NCBI GenBank assembly: GCA_034769895.1
Contig: CM068373.1
Coordinates: forward strand, 18,457,967-18,521,966
DNA length: 64,000 nucleotides
Reading direction: 5' to 3'
Origin: Magicicada septendecula
Taxonomy: Eukaryota; Arthropoda; Insecta; Hemiptera; Cicadidae
A program made the translations under genes and the position numbers. The notes under the pieces were generated by a model. It made no database searches and was not told where the DNA came from. It saw nothing but the letters and a program-made list of their open reading frames with translations. Position 1 is the stretch's first letter. The number at the start of each line of letters is the position of its first letter. Positions 11,681 through 21,636 of the stretch are shown here, one piece after another.

Positions 11681-11718
11681 AATGAAAGTTTTTATGTTTC
11701 GACATAAAACCTTTCATT
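11681..11718 (+). promoter_or_regulatory. UUCG-capped stem-loop upstream of the E1 polypurine tract
   Basis: AATGAAAG...TTATGT pairs with ACATAAAA...CTTTCATT around a TTCG loop at 11698-11701, giving 16 pairs and one T-C mismatch in 17 positions. E2 has the same structure at 46953-46990 with the same mismatch and three double substitutions that keep pairing. This is a candidate conserved RNA element for replication or packaging; the role is inferred. Confidence 0.7.
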
Positions 11719-11728
11719 GAGGGGGTTT
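11716..11728 (+). promoter_or_regulatory. Polypurine tract of E1
   Basis: TTGAGGGGGTTT immediately precedes the 3' LTR start, the expected place for plus-strand priming. It is shorter and less pure than a textbook tract. Confidence 0.6.
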
Positions 11729-12957
11729 TGTAACAGTACAAAAAGGCCTGTTGTCATAATTATGGGATTAAGGGATTTCGTATTGTATTTTTATTAAACT
11801 TATGAATGTCAACCATGGTTAGGTCAGTTTTACCCATGTCCAACGAAACAACGCATATTCAACAAGAGTGGAATGATTCCAAGATCACCGGCTGATGTGC
11901 GGAATAGAGTGCATTCGATGGTGGTAGTAACTAACACAGACTCTCAATATAAAATCTCATTGGACAGCAATGTGTGTCGTCATTAATAAATGATAATGAC
12001 GTATCAACAATAACGTATAAAGCAAGGCGTTGACCGTAGAAACAAAAGACGGTGATGTCATATATACTACAACATACGCAGATTTTGCGTATAACCCGTT
12101 CTCAGTCTGCATTACCAACTCAGAGCGTACACACGTTCAATTGTGTGCTGGTCAATTATTGCCAGCAGAGGTGTTGAAAACTTTGTAAAAATGTAATCTC
12201 ATTAGAACATACATGTAGAGTCAGTGCACAGTTATAAAATGAAGTAAGCAAAATTAGTGAAACCAAAAGAAAACAGACAGATCACAAAGTTCGGCCGAAC
12301 ATCCGCCGCCAATCATGGAAAACGTCTGAGGAACGCCATCACCACTACAATTCAGGGAAGTCCTAACATTCAAAATTCTACATAGTAATATGAGCTCAGA
12401 AATATTATTAATCCGATATGTAATCACAATCAATGTATGAGATGTGCAAATGAGAGAGTGAGAGTAAATGGTTGCCAGCATTTAAAAAACAATAATCTGA
12501 GGCGTTGGTCCATGTTATGCATATATTTTATTTAATGAGTATAATGAAATAAATAGATTTGAATTGAATACTGCAGTTTTAAAATACACTTGAGTGAAAG
12601 ATTAAAAAAAGCAAATGCTATATAGAGGTTAAAGCATGGTAAAGAGGCGGAAGTCATGAAGCCGCCATTTTGCTAATTGTTTAGATGAGAGATGACTCCA
12701 ATTGTTCATAACATTTAAATATTGAAAATAAAAATAAATCATAAGTTGTTTAACTACATGTTATGCAAAAATGGTTTATTTCGAAAACCCGGCTACCTCT
12801 GCCTTTCGCTTAACGAAGCCTTGGACCCTAAAGATATAACTAATGCTGATAATAAAACCACATGTTTACACCGGATGTATGGTGAGTATTTCTTTCTTTA
12901 CAATTGAAAACATAAAAATTAACTCATTACAGAAAGTGAAAGGTTTGAGAGTTAACA
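11729..12957 (+). repeat. 3' LTR of E1
   Basis: This is the uninterrupted 1229-bp LTR, TGTAACAG...GTTAACA. It gives the empty site for the Helentron-like insertion in the 5' LTR. It is followed by the TCTT duplication and the rest of LINE-A. Confidence 0.9.
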
Positions 12958-13215
12958 TCTTTATGATAGTATTGTATATCTGTTCTTTCCTTCCTCTAGT
13001 TATTTGGTCATGCCACCATATACTACTTAGCCTTTTCATAGCCCTCCATACCATACCTACTCTCTCCTTTATTTCATCTGTATCTCTGCCATCTTGTTTT
13101 ATCTGTACTCCTAAATACTTATATGCCTGCCAATTTTCAATTTCTTCATTACAATGGCCCTTTTTGGGTACAAAATGTAATGTGATGTATGGCTGGAGCC
13201 ATTTGTCTATGACAG
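12958..13215 (-). pseudogene. LINE-A, piece 2 (RT C-terminal region)
   Basis: The minus-strand frame reads YKYLGVQIKQDG, then RVGMVWRAMKRL, then RKEQIYNTIIK, a typical post-RT segment of APE LINEs (YLGV plus a thumb region). It runs straight into piece 1 at 1346 once E1 is removed. The 5' side fades at about 13215, so the LINE copy was 5'-truncated or decayed there. Confidence 0.8.
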
Positions 13216-13424
13216 AATGAAACCAAACCACTTTTCCTGACCCCAACAAGTAAATACCTTACACAACACAACTCTTTTTTTAAATTTAAGTTCTACTATA
13301 TCCTTGAATAGCCTAAATTGTTTATTTTATTTTGGCTTATGCCATTCCATCTACCAAACATCCTTCCTATGTTTTTTATTTATCATCTTTTCAATGGATT
13401 TTTAGCAATTTGACTTTTTTCAGG

Positions 13425-14421
13425 CAATTTGATATGACAGCTCAAGTTAAAATAGGGAAAAGGATATCCAGCAAGATAAGTATTAGTAAGGGCTTGAAAC
13501 AGGGTTGTTGCATAGCTTCAACTTGTGTTTAAGATCTATTTAAATGAAGTCCTAACATGATGGAGGACAAAATGCCGTAATATGGGTGTACCAGTTGGAA
13601 GTGACGCGCTGTTTACAATAGACTTTGCAGACAATCAGGCTGTAATTGCAGAATACGAAATTGATATAAGTTATATGCTTAGGAAACTAGCAGAAGAACA
13701 TGCAAAATGGGGTCTCAAAATAAATACCTCAAAAAACTGAGTACCTTATAGTAGGGGGTGAAGGTCAAGACCTAAAACTAGGAACAAAAGTGATAAAAAA
13801 TATTAAAAACTTCAAGTATTTGGGTGTAACAATGACATCGGATGGTGACAGCAACCAAGAAATAAAAGTAAGAATAGGACAAGCTAAGACAGCAACAAAA
13901 CAATTAAACAGTCTGCTTTGGAGTCCACGAATAACAAAAAATCAGAATATATAAAACTATAATCGAAAGTACAGGCCTATATGGAGAACTGTGGGAAATT
14001 AATAAAAGAAATAAATCTATAAGGTATAAAAAAAGAGCTATAAAGATAAAAAGAGCTTTATGAGCTATAAAGAAACAATAAAAGAGCTATGGAGATGGAT
14101 TACTGGTGGAGGTGCTGTAGACTAACAAGACAAGATAGACTGAGAAATATAAAGATAAGACAAGCGATGAGAATCGACCTTGACATTATAGAAACAATAG
14201 AAGCAAGAAGACTGAATTGTTTTGGACACCTAAAAAGAATGTCGGATGAGAGATGGCCAAAGAAGGTATGGGAATGGACTCCACCCTCTAGAAGAAAAAA
14301 AGGAAGACCTAAATATTCATGGAAAATGGATGTCCAAGATGGAATGAATGCAAGAGGACTTACAGAACAGGAGTGTTTAGACCAGCGCCAGTGGAAGGTA
14401 GGATGCGAGAGCCGCAATTAA
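13425..14421 (+). pseudogene. Decayed LINE reverse transcriptase to C-terminus (LINE-B)
   Basis: Several plus-strand frames give successive RT landmarks: a GLKQGCC motif near 13491, then FADN in place of FADD near 13629, then WGLKINTS and FKYLGVTM near 13810. The C-terminal RRLNCFGHLKRM and KKGRPKYSW follow at about 14205-14320. Stops and frameshifts break the chain many times. The Asp-to-Asn change in the catalytic motif alone would inactivate it. It resembles LINE-A in the C-terminus but is a separate copy in the opposite orientation. Confidence 0.8.
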
Positions 14422-14429
14422 ATCACAAA

Positions 14430-17239
14430 AAAAAATCTTTTCAATGGAAACATTCAGCATATCAATACTGATGCCATATGGTGCAGGGAGTATAATGTAC
14501 AAGTACTTTATTTTTCTTAATTCTTGACCGTTATACGAGTGTCACCTCTTTGAGGCCAGACACATTTATTTTGGTGGGTTTCATATTTTCAACTCCTGTG
14601 AATATTTTTGAATTTTTAATCCACTAGTTCCATAGTACCCATAACAATTTTGTTTTTCTGTGATAGTCAATTTTATGATTCTGTGTTGAATAACTCATCT
14701 AACAATGGTACTCAGCTAAATATTTCTGTTTAAATTATATTATATGTTTTCTGTAATGTAAATGCTTCTGTGCACTGTAAGCATAGTTATTAAACTTATG
14801 ATTTAATTATTGAATACGGCTGTTTACTTGTACTTTTTAAGAATGCATATTCTTGTTCATTTTTATGAACATGCTGTTTACACATCATTCAGTTTTATTT
14901 ACTTCATTGATTGATTATTTAATAATCTTTTGTTTTGAATTTATTCTCAAATTTCAATAATTTGGAAAAAGAAATACACTGGATAATATGTTTTAAAGTG
15001 ATCTAACAATGTACTTTTTACTGTGATCTTGAAAGAAATATTCAGGCTACATTGCAATTACATCAAGCATTTGTTTATCCATATCAAAGTATTAAACACA
15101 TAAATTTGCATGCTATAAATACACAACTTCTGTATCCATACTTGAGAAAAATTATAATATACCTAGTTGCAGTTATTCGGCATCCCTGCCGAATGCAGCA
15201 ACAGTTAACATTAATTTAAATAAAAATAAGTTTAAATAGTGGCGCGACAGATAATTATCCGTGCATTGGTCAGTCCTTCCCTGACGTCACGCCCCCTTCC
15301 TTTCTAACGAACTCGTTTCGCCGTTCACTCGGCGAGCTGATTTCACTCGACCACCTGACCGGACCGTGAGCAGAGTCACCAGCGGTCGCCTCAATGGGCA
15401 CTTTTTGTTGGCAGCCCCATCTACCAAAGTAATTATGAATTCTTGGCCACCATAAGTCATTGCTAGTGACGAATTATATTCGTCAGTCATGCTTGTAAAA
15501 GAAAAGCATGTATTTTATGTAAAACACTGTAACTCGTAAGCAACCATGATGTAACTTGTCTGTAGCAGTTAGCCTCTTGAGTTAAACTATTTTCAGTCAG
15601 TCAGTTAAAAAAGAAAAAGAAAGATGTTTAACGTTTAATGTCAGTCACTTATTATAGAATTGAAGCTGTGATTTTGTAATTGTTGTAACTATGATCTTGT
15701 AAATTGCGATCATGCATTATGAGAGTGAATGTGCGTGTGCAGTAACTGTTAGCCTGTACTAAAGATTCTGGAACTTTCAGCATAAAGCTTGGTTCCACGA
15801 CCGGGTCCACGTATACCAGAGAATATTGACTCGCTACCGCATTTCTTCGGCCTACTTTTGAGAATATACACGACAGCACTCCGTGGGACCAGCGGAGAAA
15901 CACGTGCCAACAACAGGTTCACGCACGGCATGACCGGCGACAGCAGGCTGCGAGAGGACACACCTCCGATTTCCAAGTAACATTATTAATAATTAATTAT
16001 CATGCAGCAGGAGCTTCCAGTCTGCCAGATTGCTAGTTGAAAGGAAAGTGAACTAAATTCCTTACTTTGTGTGATGCGAAATTACATCTTTTACAAGAAC
16101 TTAGTAATATACGAAGGTGTTAAAATTTCATGAACAAGTTATCGCTTGTGCGCTACGCGGAACAATATTATAAACTAGTATTGATTTATGCAGTTATGGA
16201 TTTACTGTTAATGATTTCGAGGTTCGGTCATTAATTATGAAAACTCAGTTTTGCGACGTTTCGAGATTTATTCTTCTCATAATCATGCCTACAACATTAA
16301 AATATAGTCTTACTACAATTATATTATTTGTAAGTGTGTATAGGTGTGTGTAAAGTCATACATTACTATAACTATTTACTTACATTAACTGTGAGATGAG
16401 CTACAGCAACCACATTACACTAAACACTTATGTTCCATACTTATACACATATAACACATTACTTTTGTATAGTGTTAGCGTTATGTAGTTATCTGACAGA
16501 CTGCCAGCGATATAAAATTTTAATAGTACCTAACTAGAAAGTTGTTCATTATTCCTATACCTGTAAACTATTGTCCATTTTAAAAAGAGTGAATAAGATT
16601 AGAATAACAACAACAAATACAAAGTGAATAGCAATAACAAAGTGAATACTTGCTAAGACTTTGTACGTCCGTTTTCTTGTTATGGATTTATACAGCAATT
16701 GATTTATTCAGTAATTGATTTTTGCTCCGCTGGCTGACTCATAATTTATAAAAGTAAGAGGCTGATTTTCGTTGTGTAATAATTAAATTCACATTGATCT
16801 GCCCACTAGTTAGTGGTACTGACTGTTTTCTGACGCACCGCCCTCCCTTTGTATTTAAGTTAGATATTACGACTATTTCAATGTATTTTGTGTTACGTTC
16901 ATTTGGGCCCAGCATGGCAGCGCGTAACAGCCTATTGGTGTGACAACCTGCTCAATTTTCTCAATACTATAATCCAAGTCTTACAGTGTTTGAAAATGTT
17001 TCTTATTTTGTTTAAAATTTTTGTAATTTGTATCACCTTTCCACAATATGACAAAAGCACATAAAGTTTGCTTGCCATGTTAACAGTAAATCTAGTTAAA
17101 TTGTAGTAGGTTTCTCAAAACCTAATTTAACATTGCGTTTCTTCTTCTCCACTTAATAACATGAGCATGTCTTAGCCTGGTCCATGCCTATTCATACATT
17201 TCATAATATGGCAGTTCCACGTTTGTACAGTTCCATAAA
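14430..17239. other. Unassigned region with a GC-rich patch
   Basis: No exon or known element was found. A hairpin-forming segment TTCGGCATCCCTGCCGAA lies near 15177. A GC-rich patch at 15240-15990 contains a perfect CRE TGACGTCA at 15282-15289. It resembles LTR or promoter sequence in base composition, but I could not find its ends. Confidence 0.35.
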
Positions 17240-17243
17240 ATAT

Positions 17244-17694
17244 TGTAACAAGAACCTTACTGAACATGCAAGACCGTCCTCCACCTGTCCCTCTGCTAGT
17301 CAAGCAGGTATAGCCTCAGTCAAGGCCGCACATAAGTACGTTCCAGAGTGTGCACGAGCACATGAGATACACATTAAGCTGGCTTGCAGTAAGGATGGAA
17401 AGTTATTCTGGAACTCTGCACGATTTATAAAAGCAAGAGCATCTGACTTAGTCAGTCAGTTTACAGTGAGCGGATCAAGTGGTTATCGAAGTACTGTGAG
17501 AAATGATTACTGTTATATTTAGTGCAGAACTCTTTTGCTTGCCACTACAAATTTAACTTGAATTCTTGTCAGAGACTACCTTGTTGATTACAAATTATTA
17601 ATTGTGATTAATTAAAGCTGGTAATTAATGATTTCATTGGTGTCTGTATTTGTTTCCACTGTACCATGTGACCCCCAGTGAGACCGTCGTAACA
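17244..17694 (-). repeat. Solo LTR (minus), ~450 bp
   Basis: On the minus strand it runs TGTTACGACGG...CTTGTTACA, flanked by ATAT at 17240-17243 and 17695-17698. It shares GGTACAGTGGAAA, ACACCAAT and AACCACTTGA blocks with the facing copy to its right. The TG...CA ends and 4-bp duplication support an LTR. The family is different from the E1 and E2 LTRs. Confidence 0.6.
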
Positions 17695-17698
17695 ATAT

Positions 17699-18187
17699 TG
17701 TTACGACGGTCTACTTGAGCGTCATAGGTACAGTGGAAAACCAAATACAAGACACCAATTAAGTCACTAATCACCAGCTTTAATTTTCACAGTTAAACCG
17801 TTCATAATTAACAACACAGTCTCTTACAGCAAATCAAGTGAAAATTGTTCACACACAATAAAATGTCAGCTAATATTAAAACACAATTGTATTACAATAT
17901 ACTGCCCGATTATAAAACACAACACTAATAACCACTTGAACCCACACAGTAATATCACCTGATAATCACTTGTAATCGCCCGACAATAAACTGAAAACTA
18001 AGCAGCAGGTATAACACGCACTGCTGGGCTAATTGAGATGCTTCCAGAACGTACGAGACGTGCCGCATTATGTAATACTGCCTCACATGTCAAGTGTCAC
18101 GTATGCATTAGAGCTGCGGGATCGTTCTCCAATGTACCAGAATGTTCCGTAATAACATAACACTTTTTCTGCATTACGTAACACTGT
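17699..18187 (+). repeat. Diverged LTR copy facing the previous one
   Basis: It begins TGTTACGACGG at 17699, 4 bp from the inverted copy, and matches it over about 400 bp with many changes. Its 3' end is uncertain: the homology runs into a second palindrome. I saw no matching duplication on the right. Confidence 0.45.
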
Positions 18188-18224
18188 TACGTAATGCAGA
18201 AAAAGTGTTATGTCAGTACGGAAC
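18144..18224. repeat. 81-bp near-perfect palindrome
   Basis: The arms GTTCCGTA...CATTACGTAACA and the inverse are identical over nearly 40 bp each, centred at about 18184. It could be a tiny foldback MITE or head-to-head termini of two elements. Confidence 0.85.
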
Positions 18225-18302
18225 GATATCATCAGTAGCAGTGACATACTGAGAATAATATTATTTCTTATTTTGCTAACCTTTATGCCACTGATTTGTT
18301 AT

Positions 18303-18735
18303 AATATTATTATATACATCCACCAAAATCAGTAAAGTTTCAATTTTTTTAAATTACCGTATTGAATAAGGCCTTTTCGAAATTATTATAATTTCATCAT
18401 CAGTTCACACTTAAATAATAATAAAAATGACATTATACAGTTAGAAAAATTATATATATATATACCTACATAAAAAATATAACAAATTAATGAATCAGCA
18501 GACAATATTCGAAAATGATCAACTATTTCAATATATGACTTGCTTGGTTACACCAAATTTTGATGGAAGTGGAAGATTCAATATGAAGTGCAGTGAGATA
18601 TAATGGACACAAATAACAACATTCTTTAGTGTGAACTGATGATGAAATTATAATAATTTCGAAAAGGCCTTATTCAATAATTTAAAAAAATTGAAACTTT
18701 ACTGATTTTGGTGGATGTATATAATAATAATATTA
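18303..18735. mobile_element. Foldback element with ~105-bp inverted repeats and hammerhead-like cores
   Basis: The arms at 18303-18410 and 18631-18735 are almost perfect inverted repeats around about 220 bp of AT-rich sequence with no ORF. Each arm, read outward, has CTGATGA, a short hairpin and GAAA. This arrangement resembles inverted Penelope-like termini, which are known to carry hammerhead ribozymes. No RT remnant is present, so classification is tentative. Confidence 0.65.
18636..18675 (+). ncRNA. Hammerhead-ribozyme-like core
   Basis: CTGATGA at 18636-18642 is followed by a self-complementary GAAATTAT/ATAATTTC stem and then GAAA at 18661-18664. A palindromic AGGCCT segment and a TTC candidate cleavage triplet follow. 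The mirror copy is on the minus strand at 18364-18403. The core matches the hammerhead consensus, but cleavage is not shown. Confidence 0.5.
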
Positions 18736-18964
18736 TTTCTCTCTGTTTTATTGGGCCGTCTACACGTCTGGCACAGTACCATGACCCAATTCAATGTCAG
18801 TACAATAACACTGTACAAGCCTATCAATATAGTCACAAACTATATTTTCACAATTTTACTGACAGTCTCCGAATTTTTTTTTTTGTAAACAAAAACCCTA
18901 ATGAATTTATTTTGGACTGTTCATAATAAGACAGGGGACTAAATACAAGCAGATGATAAGTAAT

Positions 18965-19355
18965 AGACACCTTTGAAAGGAAAATCCTCAGACGCATTAT
19001 AGGCCCAATACAAGAAAATGGCTCATGGAGACTGAGATACAACAACGAACTGTATCAAATATATAAAGAGATACCAGTCTCAAAATTTATAAGAATTCAA
19101 AGAGTGCGTTGGGCCGGACATGTTATGAGAATTGAGGGTGGCAGGAACCCTAAGAGGGCTTTGCTGGGTACATGGGAGGGAACGAGACCTAGAGGTAGAC
19201 CGAGGAAGAGGTGGGAAGATGGCGTTGCAGAGGACGCGAGAGACATGGGGATAAGAAACTGGAGGAGGGTTGCAGTGGATAGAGTGGATTGGAGGCGGAG
19301 ATTGGTGGAGGCCAGGGCCCGACTTGGGCTGTAGCGCCATAGGAGAGAGAGAGAG
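18965..19355 (+). mobile_element. 5'-truncated RTE LINE (3' end only)
   Basis: The 391-bp insertion is flanked by a 14-bp duplication AGATGATAAGTAAT (18951-18964 and 19356-19369). It encodes only the C-terminal RTE segment, open from TFERKILRRIIGP through RVRWAGHVMRIEG and GRPRKRWEDG to EARARLGL at 19334. A (GA)n tail follows. It is related to, but distinct from, the RTE at 4847. Its intact short frame suggests youth, but it lacks endonuclease and RT. Confidence 0.92.
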
Positions 19356-19434
19356 AGATGATAAGTAATGTTTGTAAATTTAGTATATTATTTATACATA
19401 TCTTTGATAGCAAGCTGAACAGTATGGATATGTG

Positions 19435-20641
19435 CATGGCCAACTCTAGCGGAAGGCCGGAAAGTTAAACATGGCAACACTGGAACAAGCTGCTATTTGA
19501 GGCCGACTTGTATGATATCTTACATTATGTATTTTATGTATTTCAATAATCACATTGTGTAATTTTTAATTGCCAGTTAACAGCAGTTTTATAATTCTTT
19601 GTTTTTTTTATAAATTAAAATTTTATTATATAAAATTCTGTTGTATTATTTAAGAAATATATTAACTCATTCATATGATACGAATTCTATAAATCAAACA
19701 AAAGTAATTCATTAGGCCTAATACTAATTCACTAATTTCTTTAACTGAAATGTATAGTACTAAGTATGCACAGACATATAATTTAGTTTAGCTATAAATA
19801 CTCATGATTTTGGTAATGCTATGAAATTAAATCAAACTCTAACATGTTCACTTTAACTATTTTATTACACAATGCTTATAAGCCTACTAAACATCATTCA
19901 TCCTTTACTTTTTAGATGACAAAAACTAACAATGCTCTACTTTCAGACAATAATAACAATAAATGAAAAATCAATGATGCACTTTTATTATACATATTAC
20001 ACACTCTATTTGAAAAAAAATTAATTATTTTGGGTACAGAAATGACGTTCAGAATGTCTTGGAACACAATTTAATTATGAGTTGTGTTCTAATTGTTCAT
20101 TACCGACAACAAAAACAAAAGTTGAAAATTTGGTACGAATAAAGTATATACCTTATGCATAAGTTCATAAAATCTTTATGGATTTGTAATTACTTTTACA
20201 ACCAGGAACATAACACTTAAGTGGCAAAGCTACACTAAATGATTTATGTAGCCCTATAATTTATTATTTCTGTCAACTAATGTTTTGTTATACATTAGTT
20301 TCTGAAGGTTACTGTAAGTTAAAAATTCTAAGCACTTATCCTAGTCAAACTTTATAAACATGACTAAATTTTAGATTAGGTTATGTTTCAATAAATACAT
20401 GGATTTATCAACACGTGTTTGAAATCAACTTATTAAAAAAAAACATACACACACTAAAAACAATGTGATATTAAGCAGCACTACTGCATTACAAAAATCG
20501 TCGCCGACAACAATATGTAAATCTTACTAGAAAGTTAACCGCTCGCACCATACAGATCACACTCCACTCAACTGCTACTTCTGCCTCAAATGCAACATTG
20601 CCACATTTCTACTTTCCGGCCTGAAACTAGAGATGGGCATG
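19435..20641. mobile_element. Non-autonomous DNA element (MITE-like) with ~65-bp TIRs
   Basis: The ends CATGGCCAACTCTAG...GGCCGGAAAGT and the inverse at 20575-20641 match imperfectly over about 65 bp. ATGTG flanks both sides (19430-19434 and 20642-20646). The 1.2-kb interior is AT-rich and non-coding. The superfamily is not identified; the 5-bp duplication is unusual for hAT or mariner. Confidence 0.6.
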
Positions 20642-20646
20642 ATGTG

Positions 20647-21494
20647 TGTGTACATAGGCATCTCTGATACTGAATGGAAACAGCACTGAGATATTGCATA
20701 TACGTGTGAATAACCCTTTTATTTGGATAAATGCTGTGAAGTTGAGTTACCATAAACGTATTCTTTTTTCAATATAGATGGGGATCTAGCTCATTATAGA
20801 CATGCTAACATTAGGAAAACACTCTGTTTCATCTTAAATATTTCAAAACTTATCATTTTCATCACGACTATCATAACAATGCACTATCATAGCTATAATG
20901 TAAATAACAGAGATTCAAGTAAACTTATCATGAATCCTTGTACATGCCTTCAGGCACTTTTATATCTCACTTTCACATACTATGATGCTTCCCACTCATC
21001 AAATGTGATAAAAGAAATGTAGATCTGACAACTGACTTCTAGCAGGGAAACCTAAAAATTTTAAGTTTGAAGTCAAAATGTTTTCAGCAGTCATTATACT
21101 CATAAGACACTGACTGATACATATTGAAAAACTGGTAATTTTAAATTCAGAACATGCTAAAAGAACTATTTCATTGACAACTGGAACATTCATGATTACA
21201 ACACTTTTTTATTTTATTTTTTCTGGAGAGTAAAACATCGTCAGCTACAGTAAAATACTGCATAAATGGACAGAATTAAACAGGTGTATATAATAATTTG
21301 TATACTTCATTTTAGGTAGGATACAGGAACGTGTGAACTGCAATACAATTTGGGATCAAAGGGTGTAATAGAAAAAAAATCGTAACACTTAAAACAATTG
21401 TAAATATTTAAAATCCTGTATTTATCTGAAATACAAAACATAATATATGCAGTAATAAACAAATATTTCTTAACAAAAAGCACTTAATGTCATC
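20647..21494. other. Downstream flank and 3' UTR side of the TRMT10-like gene
   Basis: No element was recognised. On the minus strand an AATAAA occurs at 21208-21213, about 285 nt after the stop codon, and could be the poly(A) signal. Confidence 0.4.
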
Positions 21495-21607
21495 CTATGC
21501 ATCCTGTGATTCTTGTTTTGGCCGAACGTTCTTTCTTGCTGGAAGTATTTTAAGTAATGCATCTTTCCAAGGTACACCTGCAGTTATATGCAGAATGATA
21601 TCGAATA
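21495..21607 (-). CDS. TRMT10C: TRMT10C-like gene, terminal coding exon
   Basis: On the minus strand an acceptor TTTCATGTTTCAG precedes the exon. The exon completes a codon begun in the previous exon (G|TA = Val) and reads VFDIILHITAGVPWKDAL, then LKILPARK, ending at TAG (21495-21497). TRMT10 proteins end in the same way: a VFEIIL-type helix, a W..A motif and a (L)P.RK basic end. This is the last helix region of the SPOUT methyltransferase fold, which uses S-adenosylmethionine to methylate N1 of tRNA position 9. In the C paralogue it is also a subunit of protein-only mitochondrial RNase P. Phase and order with the other three exons are consistent. A solo LTR lies only about 30 bp upstream of the acceptor. 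Family confidence is high; paralogue C is preferred because of the YLDIF and VYIIG context. Confidence 0.85.
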
Positions 21608-21636
21608 CTGAAACATGAAACAATAATGGTATAAGA

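Larger units (their letters stand above)
1347..12957 (+). mobile_element. LTR retroelement E1 (non-autonomous, with three later insertions)
   Basis: This element is bounded by two LTRs of about 1.2 kb with TG...CA ends and a 4-bp target duplication TCTT at 1343-1346 and 12958-12961. It has a tRNA-Lys-type primer binding site just inside the 5' LTR and a purine-rich tract just before the 3' LTR. Its own interior is only about 3.2 kb after removing a RTE LINE (4847-8328) and a reverse solo LTR (9390-10584). It encodes two small ORFs that are homologous to those of element E2 at 41-48 kb. No protease, reverse transcriptase, RNase H or integrase motif is visible, so mobilisation would need enzymes from another element. 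It inserted into LINE-A, and the LINE frame is restored when E1 is removed. Confidence 0.88.

Noticed and set aside
3786-11728. Endogenous retrovirus with pol and env in E1
   Set aside because: No protease, RT, RNase H, integrase or envelope motif was found in the interior in any frame; the only RT here belongs to the nested RTE LINE.
15789-15980. Overlapping frames of 63-83 codons on both strands at 15.65-15.98 kb
   Set aside because: They lie in a GC-rich patch with few stops on either strand and have no family signature.
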